A stretch of DNA of 25,701 nt. Origin: Diphasiastrum complanatum (Eukaryota; Streptophyta; Lycopodiopsida; Lycopodiales; Lycopodiaceae). Positions 10,453-18,278 of this stretch are shown piece after piece. Within the stretch, counting starts at the first letter, position 1; every line of letters starts with the position of its first letter. The translations under genes and the position numbers were made by a program. The notes beneath the pieces are model-generated. The model was not told the DNA's origin, made no database searches, and saw only the letters and a list, made by a program, of their open reading frames with translations. The stretch lies in assembly GCA_029204225.1 (NCBI GenBank), contig CM055095.1, positions 17,349,233 through 17,374,933 of the forward strand, in the 5' to 3' direction.

Positions 10453-10938
10453 TTAATGGAGTAGATCTAGATGGGATAGGAAGAAGAGGAGACAAGGTAT
10501 GTGAGGTGATGTGGGATGTATAAAATCGATGTGAGGTGTCATGAGATAGATAGAATCTATGTGTGGTGACATTGTGGAATGAATAGAATCCATAGTAGAA
10601 TCCGTGTGAGGTGTTGTGGGATGAATAGAATCCATGTGAGGTGTCATGGGATAAATAGAACCTATGTGTGGTGATATCGTGGGATGAATAGATTCCATGG
10701 AAAGATCTATGTGAGGTGTGGTGGAGTGGGTGACGTGCGGAATGGAAAGATGCATAACTTCCACATCATGAGGTGTGTAGTGACTAGTGACGTCAATATG
10801 ATCATCAACAAGATATTTGTCTAATGCCAAAGATGATCCAAAATCGATATTTCTTATATATTGATAAAATTTGTCAATTGACGTGTTATAAGACATTGAC
10901 ACCAATGTATTATTCTGCAAGAGTGAAACATTATACAA
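10453..10938 (-). CDS. Open frame with a Thr-Pro-His-Ile-Asp-Ser repeat
   Basis: The 161-codon minus-strand frame starts MYNVSLLQNNTLVSMSY and in its second half repeats a unit like TPHIDSIHPT about nine times, with variants MSPHIDSIY and TPHMDSIHP. The repeats come from a DNA minisatellite at 10495-10735. It ends in a hydrophobic LLFFLSHLDLLH tail. It lies inside the CACTA coding region and may be part of an N-terminal transposase exon or of the element's second, DNA-binding protein. I do not recognise the family. Confidence 0.35.
   Translation of the reverse strand: MYNVSLLQNNTLVSMSYNTSIDKFYQYIRNIDFGSSLALDKYLVDDHIDVTSHYTPHDVEVMHLSIPHVTHSTTPHIDLSMESIHPTISPHIGSIYPMTPHMDSIHPTTPHTDSTMDSIHSTMSPHIDSIYLMTPHIDFIHPTSPHIPCLLFFLSHLDLLH
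10495..10735. repeat. Minisatellite, about 30-36-bp unit, about 7-8 degenerate copies
   Basis: Words of the type GATGAATAGAATCCATGTG followed by AGGTGTCATGG recur along the stretch with substitutions and small length changes in multiples that mostly keep the minus-strand frame open. The array encodes the repeated TPHIDS-like peptide of the overlapping frame. Confidence 0.75.
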
Positions 10939-11264
10939 GCATTAGTTTTTTTTTTTTCAAAAAAAATATAAATATGTGTATGATAAGAAAAGTACTAAAT
11001 AGTCAAAATGTACCTCCAAATCCATGTCGGGCTCCTCAATGTGCTTTCCAAGCTTCCACAAATGTTGTGCCACTATTCGTCTTTCTCAAATTTTCAATTC
11101 TTTGCATTGTTTGCACTCGCAATAGTTTTTTTTACTGTACCTCTGTTTATACTAATCTCATTTTACAATTACAAGAATGATTAGCTTAATGTTACAAGCG
11201 AATTTATATGTGTATAAATACAGTCTTAAGTTCTAAACAAATAAATATATAGTACCTATGATTT

Positions 11265-11430
11265 AGGTCGAGGTTGGGCACCAGAACTTGATGACGATGA
11301 TGTTCCACTAAGTCTTTGCTCAAGCATTTGTGCTCTTTTTTGTGATTTCATTTTGTATTAATATTGCATCTTCTTTAACTTTTTGCTATCTTGTGGAGGC
11401 GTCGTGCTTTGAACAATCGTAGAAAAACAA
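11265..11430 (-). pseudogene. Basic, coiled-coil-like C-terminal fragment in the CACTA region
   Basis: The minus strand reads TTPPQDSKKLKKMQY, a stop, then KMKSQKRAQMLEQRLSG and a serine run before a stop (near 11270). The Lys/Arg-rich and Gln/Glu-rich composition resembles a nuclear, DNA-binding protein end. One in-frame stop breaks it. It may belong to the transposon's accessory protein. No family is recognised. Confidence 0.3.
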
Positions 11431-11539
11431 ACAAAAAAGTTATATTCAACACACAATGTTGCAAATCCAAATGTTAAGTACATAATATCTACTGTACATT
11501 AAATAAATCTACATGTAATCATCACATGGGTGATTGAAG

Positions 11540-12850
11540 TCAAATTTGAATTATCTTGAACTACTTAATGAGCTCCTTAAATGTCCTAAACTTGAGGTTC
11601 CTCTAATTCGATCGTCCAATGGAAAATCTTGAGTGACTTGGTCCAAAATTGACTTATCTATGATGATGGACATCAAATTTGAGTTATGTGATAGGGGTAA
11701 ACCCCATCAAGAAGGGGTCAAAGTCAATGAATCTTAATATACTAGATTCGAAACTAGTTGATTCTAATTCCTTGATCAGCCATGTCGAGTGATCAACACC
11801 AAAATCACACGTTAGGCATCAAATTTGAGCTATTCCGAGTGATAGGCACCAAATTCAAGCTATGTGAATGTCTTGAAGTCACTATTTTATTGGTTTCATC
11901 ACTCAATGGACAATCTCGAGTGATAAGGCCAAAAATGAAACTATCTTGAAGGATAGATAGCAAATTTGAGCTATCTGATGTGATAGGGATCAAATGTCAA
12001 CAATAATTGGTGCAACAAAATATACTAGATTTCAAACTAGTTGAGTCTAATAACTTGATGAGCCATGTTGGGTGATAAGAAAAAAAAACTACACATTGGA
12101 CATCAAATTTTGGCTTTCCCAAATGATAGGCAACAAATTTAATCTATTTGGATGAAATGCTGATCACTCTATGAGGAGCCTCAGGTGAGAACTGCCAAAA
12201 TGGGGCTTTTTACATTGATAGACATCAAATTTGAGCTATCTCATGTGATGCTGATCAATTATGAACACTCAATGCTCTATGTCAAGTGATAGCGACCAAA
12301 ATAGAGTTGTTTCACATGTAAGTATCAAATTCAAGTTACTTGTAGTTCCCAAACTCGTGATTTGAGATTTTTGATGATTTTTTAAAAATGACAAATATGT
12401 ATCAATTATTGCTTATTTTTTTAAATAGTTAAAAGAAATCACACTTCTATTTTATAGTTTGCTTGCATGTGTTTCTTTTCTTGGTGAATTGGACAAGGTC
12501 ATGTTTGTTCAAGCAAATTGACATTGGTGAGGTATCTGAATGTTTTAGTGATAAAGATATTTGTGCTTCTTGCTAAATTTGTGTGTACATCAATTTTAAC
12601 TATATGTTTTGACAAGTGTATTTTGTCAATATCATTTAACATTCTTGTTAAAAAATTGCAAGTAAAATTTAATCGTTGATTAACGAATATAAGAAATTGT
12701 GTGCTCATGAAATAGATCAAAGTCGATCCCCATCACTTGAGATAGTTCAAATTTGTCCAATACAAGATCTTGGTCCTTATCACTTGACATAGAAGATCAA
12801 GTGACTGAACTTGATCAATCTATGATTTGGAACAATCAATTTTGATCCCT
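11540..12850. repeat. Degenerate repeat array, probable CACTA subterminal region
   Basis: The phrase CAAATTTGAGCTAT, followed after a few bases by GTGATAGG and A(C/T)CAAA, recurs many times: for example near 11670, 11820, 11850, 11950, 11975, 12105, 12225 and 12310. A more divergent inverted version lies near 12725-12800. A longer stretch of about 135 bases beginning ATATACTAGATT occurs twice, near 11738 and 12021, so a higher-order period of about 285 bases is overlaid on the short one. CACTA elements carry such arrays just inside their ends. This array lies 5' of the minus-strand transposase genes, which fits. There is no coding potential. Confidence 0.65.
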
Positions 12851-12885
12851 TGTAGATTGAAATTAGTCCTTGAGAGGCAAAAAAT

Positions 12886-13158
12886 GCAAAAAATGCAACA
12901 CTACATTTTTACTTGAAATTTTGATAGTATCATTTAAGAGAAAATTGACTGTAGAAAATAGACGATAGTATCGGGTTTCGTAGTGAGAGAAAATTCTCGA
13001 CACTGTTGTCAAACTCCGTGTATTTCTATAGACTGTGTAAAAACACTTGTAATTCTGCAAACTGTGTAAAACACAAGAGAATCCACAGAACTAGATAATT
13101 AGTTGGATAAAGATTAAAAACCGATTAGTCGATTAGTAGAAAGGAGAATAATCCAACA
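12886..13158 (-). repeat. 3' LTR of a second minus-strand copia element
   Basis: On the minus strand TGTTGGATTATTCTCC begins at 13158, directly after the polypurine tract at 13159-13168. A TTGCA end near 12886 would give an LTR of about 270 bases. The outer edge is uncertain because CACTAC words at 12899-12904 and, inverted, at 12980-12985 could also mark the end of a CACTA transposon inserted here. Confidence 0.5.
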
Positions 13159-13168
13159 CCCCTCCTTA
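13159..13168 (-). promoter_or_regulatory. Polypurine tract of the second copia element
   Basis: The minus strand reads TAAGGAGGGG immediately before TGTTGG. This is the plus-strand primer site that copia reverse transcriptases use, and it lies about 115 bases after the RNase H stop codon. Confidence 0.65.
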
Positions 13169-13285
13169 ATCTGAATCTATGGTTGCCTTGACCTTTAAAC
13201 TTAGTTCTGCATAGAACTTTCTGTGTGCATCCAAGCTTAATGCTTTAGTAAAAATATCCGCTGTCATATATTGCATTCGACAGTA

Positions 13286-13710
13286 CTACAATCTAACCTC
13301 TTCATTGAGAACTTTGCTTCTGACATAGTGGTACTTCAGTTCAATGTCCTTACTCCTAGAATGAAATCTAGGGTTGGCTGATAAGGCAATGACACTTTGA
13401 TTATCACAAAATAATAATGTCGGAGCATATTGATTCAAACTAAAATCTGAATGTAAGTTTCTCAACCAAATTGCTTCCTTTGTAGCTTGTGAGATTGCGA
13501 TATACTCTGATTCTGTAGAAGATAGAGCTATCGAAGATTGCTTGCGACTGTTCCAGGAGATTGGACCATTGTTGAGGAAGAATATAAATTTGGAAGTGGA
13601 TTTACGAGTGTCTACATCTCCTACCCAACTTGCATCTGTAAAACCAATGAATAAATTGAGTTTATCGTTGTCGACTGCTGCATAAAAAATGCCCCAGGAA
13701 CGTTGACGCG
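13286..13710 (-). pseudogene. Ty1-copia RNase H (second element)
   Basis: An open minus-strand frame carries the full copia RNase H signature: GFTDASWVGDVDTRKSTSKF near 13640, ISWNSRKQSSIALSSTESEY near 13540, AIWLRNL near 13470, LFCDNQSVIALSANPRFHSR near 13390 and IELKYHYVRSKVLNEEVRL at the end. The catalytic Asp, Glu and Asp positions are kept. The frame ends at 13286, about 115 bases before the polypurine tract, so the usual C-terminal tail is shortened. Upstream it breaks off near 13710, where a repeat-rich insert replaces the reverse transcriptase. The fragment is better preserved than the other two copia pieces, with about 135 codons free of stops. Confidence 0.9.
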
Positions 13711-13719
13711 GATGAGGAC

Positions 13720-14390
13720 GTCGCAAATTCTCTCACTTCGCATTTTAGGGGAAGTGATTTTCTCTCACTTTGCAAATTCTGGGAACACTCCTCGTTCAAA
13801 ATAGACGACCTTCGAAAGTTTTCTCTCTCTTCGCATTTTTCGCAAAAAATCTACAGTGTTTGTAAAAATACAAAGGAGCCCTTAAAAGGCGAAGTGTCTT
13901 TAAAATAGTTTAACTCTTGAAAATAGATGAACCTTGGGAATTTTCTCTCTTTGCATTTTTTGGAAAAATGCGAGAAAACCGAATGTGTTTAAAATAGTTA
14001 AACTTTTGAACTGCACATAAGTTAACTTCTTCAAAATAATTAAAAGGAAGAAGCCGAAGGCAAGTGTCACATTTTTTGGGAAAGTGTGAAAAAATATGAA
14101 CTGTTAGTGTATTTCTACATATCAATGGTCTTCTCACTATGAAGAGATGGAATACATAGCAAAAGTGACTTCCTTTGGTGAATTTCCAGCATGTAATAGT
14201 CTTGCATAGCAAGGCTACCGCTAAAGGTTGCCACCGACGGGACCGAGTCTTGACACATGTGCCACTATGTGGCACATACATGACATACTGTACTCATGAC
14301 AAGGATGTGTGTACACTATAAAAAATGGAAAGTACTGTACTAATATATTTTTGTCATTGTAGTAAACTTGAGTTTTCAATTGCAACATTT
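13720..14390. repeat. Repeat-rich insert between copia RNase H and the next copia fragment
   Basis: TTTTCTCTC followed by (A)CTTCGCATTTT or a close variant occurs four times (near 13727, 13757, 13818 and 13939). A unit of about 120 bases starting AAATAGA(C/T)GA is seen at 13799 and again at 13920. Near 14257-14277 there is a perfect hairpin (ATGTGCCAC, loop TAT, GTGGCACAT). There is no coding potential. The block may be the remains of another LTR or a short insertion; its family is unknown. Confidence 0.5.
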
Positions 14391-14394
14391 TAGC

Positions 14395-15480
14395 ATGTAC
14401 TTTCTCTTGAAAAAATGAAATCGAATTTCAATGTGTTTAGTCTTGGAATGAAATCTAGAAGCAAGTTGAACAGAACTGATGTTCAATAACTGATAGCTGG
14501 ATGATTATATTTGAAGTTCAGATTCTATATAAGAAGTCTCAACCAAATGGATTATTTAGTTGCTTGTGTTGCTGATACATATTCAGCTTCAATCAAGGAC
14601 AATGCAATGGACTTCTTCCTTCTATTCCAAGATTAGTGTAGAAGATAGATAGAAATTTTAATTAGAAGTTAACTTTTTGGAAATGTAATCTAAGTCTTCT
14701 CTTTGATTTGCTTTAGAATAGATGGATAGTGAAGTGGCAGCATGACTAGAATAGCAAAGAACTTGGTTCTTTGTTGATTGAATGTATTTCATCATCAACT
14801 TGAGTGTTTTCCAATGTTGAAGTCCAGGTTTTGACATAAATTGAGATAGTGTGCTTACTGTATATGCCAAATCAAGTGGGATGCACACCATTGCGTACAT
14901 CAATGAGCTGATAAGTGAGTGGTATGGATAGTTTTTCATGTTCAAAACTTAAGCAGGTGTCAAAGGACACATATCTTCGCTAAGTTTAAGTCTTTGATCC
15001 TTAGTGAATCAATCAGCTTTGATTCATTGGAATTTCAAATTTCTCTAGAATGGATTGTAGATACTTTTGTTGGCTTAAAAGAGTTGTCTTCTTGGGTCTA
15101 TTTCAAAGGATTTCAATGCCAAGCAAATAATGAATTGGTTTGAAATATGTCATGTCAATTTTTGTGGAAAGATTCAACTTGGTATTTTTGAGTAGTGAAG
15201 TACAATTGCTTAAAAGTAGATAGTCATCAACATAAACGACAATAATTCTATAATTTGGACCATCATATTTAATGTAAACATTTGAGCCATCAACATTCAA
15301 ATAAAAGTCAAGTTGTAAAAGGTAATCATTGATTTGTCAAAATCAAGCTCTAGGTGCTTATTTGAGTCCATAGATAGCTTTATGAATAATATAGACTCAA
15401 TCTTGAAGTACTTCAAAGCTAATATAATCATGAACAGAAGCATTAAATACAAATTCACCAATAAAGCTTTCTAGTGGTCA
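14395..15480 (-). pseudogene. Ty1-copia reverse transcriptase and RNase H fragment (third element)
   Basis: Minus-strand order: AIYGLK and APRA near 15360 (stops replace the usual Gln and Trp), YIKYDGPNYRIIVVYVDDYL with the catalytic YVDD at 15223-15234, HYLLGIEIL near 15110, KYLQSILEKFEIP near 15050, YHSLISSLMYAMVCIPLDLA near 14900, TLSQFMSKPGLQHWKTLKLM near 14840, and RNase H words KKSIALSLIEAEYVSATQATK near 14600 and FIPRLNTLKFDF near 14430. At least eight stops or shifts are present. The region before LYGLK is poorly kept and the first half of the RT is missing. It is older than the neighbouring RNase H fragment and from a different lineage. Confidence 0.88.
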
Positions 15481-16960
15481 ATCACCTTGCGAGCCTTCTC
15501 TTGATACTCAAGATTTCTTCACTAAATTGAGGCACCAAACTAGATCAGAGGGTTGGAGAGGAGAGACAAAAGACTTGCAATTCAACTTGAAAGGCATGCA
15601 ATTCAACTTAAGTAGATGTGGTAGAGATGCGAGAGGGAAATCTCTGCAGATGAGAATGTAAAAATGAAAGAGATTTTAAGCCAAAAGTTTGATGGCAAGC
15701 CTGCTAGATCATTGGCATGACAGAACTTCCTCAAAGATGGCAAACTAGACAAAGGGCAAAACAAACATGTTGAATTCCAAAGGCATCAATTGTGCTGCCT
15801 ACACTCTCTCAAAGGAAGCTTTTGAGCTTTATTTAGAGTGGTTATGACCATTGTTGAGTTGTACCTATGTAGCAAAGCCATTGTGCCACGTAGGGGGAGA
15901 AAAAAATGTAGCATGAAATGTCCCATGATCTCAACATAGTGGGGCCTTGGAGGGTGAAGCAAGCATGATTGTTAAATGAGCGGGCTCACAAGTGTCTTGG
16001 CAATCTGAATAGCAAAACATGAGATGAGCATATTCCTCACTATGACGAAGGGATGAGTCTATTTTGTACCACTACTACATTGACAATGGTGGTGCAACAA
16101 CCATCTAGAGGAGATGGGATGTCTTTCCTCACCCTTAGATCTGTGGGACACCATGTGGTGCGAAATGTGCTCATTTGCGCCGGAGAGTGTAAGGAGGGCC
16201 TCATCCTCAAACAACGGTGTGAGATTAGAAGGCAACGTGTCTTTTGGACCTCTACACCCTCGTCTCTTATTGGCACATAGGAGATTACACTCGACACCGT
16301 GCATTAATCCCCACGTGTTCCATGCACCATCCGCTCCTGCCCACTCTGCTGCCTGGTACCCGCATGCTTGGGACATTTCTGGTTTCGCAGATTTTGGCAC
16401 CATAAGTTTTTTGGGCACCAGGAAATTTTGGGACCCCAAGGATTTCGGACCCACATAAAACGTGGAGTTTCAAACTATCCCATAAGCTTTTGAGAGAAGT
16501 AACCATTGCTGCTTATATAATGAAACAAGCACTTCACTCCCGAATGCGTGCGAGCGCGCAACCAGGTGGTGCTCGCAAGCCTGTCTCGCTCGCGCCCGGG
16601 AAAACTGTGGGGATGTAGGTGCAAAAATTCGGGACCCTCCTACATGCTCGGGAGAATTTGATACCCGCAAAACTTGGGACTGACATAACAATTTCGGGCA
16701 AGGTTTGGGCAGCCTGATGCCATGTGTTGCACATGCATGAGAGCGGGCGTTACTTCCCCATCGTGCTAGTAAGCTACTTTGCTTCTACACTTTTGGATGA
16801 GAGTGGGGCCGTGCTTGCAATCTGTGCCACAATAATAAATATCCTCCTCCCAAAACTTTGCTCCCACATGGATGAGATAGAGACACTCCCATATTGGATA
16901 ACATCAATTTCTTTTAGTCACCTTTCTTGGCTACTACTACCAAAATCAACTATTTCATTC
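15481..16960. other. Intergenic sequence without a recognised gene
   Basis: The part from 16050 to 16760 is GC-richer and has overlapping open frames of 66-131 codons on both strands, none with family resemblance. Short words such as TTTTGGGCACC, TTTTGGGACCC and TTCGGGACCC recur between 16390 and 16690. This looks like degenerate repeat DNA rather than a gene. Confidence 0.5.
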
Positions 16961-17076
16961 CATCCTGACAATGAAACCCAATGGGGTTGGCTCAGTTGGT
17001 TGGCTTGGCATCCAAAGTTTCTTTGGTCCCAGGTTCGAGCCTCCCCTTGGAAACCAAGAAGCATCCTGACAATGAA
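16961..17076. repeat. Target-site duplication pair, 15 bp
   Basis: CATCCTGACAATGAA is found at 16961-16975 and again at 17062-17076 without mismatch, directly bordering the tRNA-like unit. Identity of both copies suggests a fairly young insertion. Confidence 0.85.
16976..17061 (+). mobile_element. 86-bp tRNA-derived SINE-like insertion
   Basis: An RNA polymerase III box A (TGGCTCAGTTGG, 16988-16999) is followed 32 bases later by a box B (GGTTCGAGCCT, 17032-17042), as in tRNA genes and tRNA-derived SINEs. Acceptor-like ends (ATGGGG and CCCCTT) flank them, but the T-arm stem does not pair well, so a working tRNA is unlikely. Perfect 15-base direct repeats (CATCCTGACAATGAA, 16961-16975 and 17062-17076) bracket the unit exactly, the mark of LINE-type target-primed insertion. 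There is no poly(A) or poly(T) tail and no extra body, which makes it unusually short for a plant SINE. Confidence 0.8.
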
Positions 17077-17201
17077 TGAAGAAACAACGTTACAAAATTT
17101 CAGTAGCTATATATAGAGATACACATATGATGCATCATGCATGGATCAGCATTCAGCATATATGGCTGTGTCAGTTGAAGAAGTCAAAAAAGGAAGATCG
17201 T

Positions 17202-17204
<3 letters not shown>

Positions 17205-17276
<72 letters not shown>
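17205..17276. repeat. Compound microsatellite (GT)19(GA)17
   Basis: An uninterrupted GT run (17205-17242) changes directly into an uninterrupted GA run (17243-17276). The purity suggests high mutability. It lies about 1 kb upstream of the SAC3C-like start codon. Confidence 0.95.
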
Positions 17277-17278
<2 letters not shown>

Positions 17279-17830
17279 CTCGACGATCCATCCCTCTATG
17301 TAGTATGGTCTATTCATGTGCTGCTTTCGGGCAGAGATGATGATGATGGAGTGATTGTGGAGGGATCTCATGGATGATGGCGATGATTTTTTCCTTTCAT
17401 TTGGATGATTGGAGATTGATGAATGCCGTTTTTTTGGACATAGTACCTATCTACTTTGCTGCGTGGGCCCCTGGGCCTGTGAGATACCGCCCATAACAGT
17501 ATGCATCATGATGCATGAGCGAGACGCTAGCGATGGAGGGTCGCGTTGAGAGGGTGGGAATCCTTGACCTCTGGGCTTTTTTGTGGGCTTTGGTTACACT
17601 GCTGGTTGCAAAGATAAGCATGGCATGCATGTTCATATGAGGGTGAAAGATCTCTGTGGAGCCAAAACTATTTCCCACCTCCACCGAGTTTTCAGTTTTT
17701 GGAATTGTTGTTGGGCTGCAGGCTGATTTTTGGCTGCACTAAGCCGTCTCGTGATGGTTCTGTATGCTTAAGCATGCATCAGTTACTGCTGAGATAGTGT
17801 GAGGAAAAAAAACCTCTTTAACTTTGGTCT

Positions 17831-18022
17831 TTGTTATGAAGAAAATCTTTGCGTTCATGGCTGAAACTATATCATAACTTTATGGCGCTTTTCGTTTGTC
17901 AAGGAGCAAGCTTGCAGCTTTGATGATCTTGTTATGAAACAATTGTTTGCTTTATGTCTGAAAAGATTATAACTTTATGAAGCTTTTTCATTTTCCAGGG
18001 AGCAAGCTCACAGCTTTGATCA
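17831..18022. repeat. Diverged tandem duplication, about 95 bp, just upstream of the SAC3C-like gene
   Basis: Copy 1 (17831-17928) and copy 2 (17929-18022) both start TTGTTATGAA and both end AGCAAGCT, two variable bases, then CAGCTTTGAT. They share ATAACTTTATG and GCTTTTTC-like words between, with many substitutions. Copy 2 holds a TTTTCCAG word that resembles a splice acceptor. The region may be the promoter or 5' untranslated leader of the downstream gene. Confidence 0.75.
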
Positions 18023-18278
18023 ATATGACTTAATTCATCTGACGATCTTTCAAAGATTGTCTTTTGATGGCACTTGCCGGTGATATTAGATAGATATTGT
18101 GGATTTATTCAACTACTTGTTGAGCAAAAGGATACATAAAGACAGAGAGATGTTCATGCAGAATTTATAGATCAATCGTAGAGTGCAGAAGCGCCAATGC
18201 ACAAAACAAAATTGCTATAATTTCAAAAGAAATTGTAGCAGCCTCTCTGCTGCAGATACCTTGGTGAAACAAGCAGCT

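Noticed and set aside
16059-16458. Overlapping open frames of 114 and 131 codons on opposite strands
   Set aside because: They share no family resemblance, lie in GC-richer low-complexity repeats, and long antisense frames arise there by chance.
16976-17061. A functional tRNA gene
   Set aside because: Box A and box B are present, but the T-arm does not pair and flanking target-site duplications show an inserted element.
17171-17371. Frames encoding His-Thr, Cys-Val or Arg-Glu runs
   Set aside because: They are translations of the GT/GA microsatellite and have no coding value.
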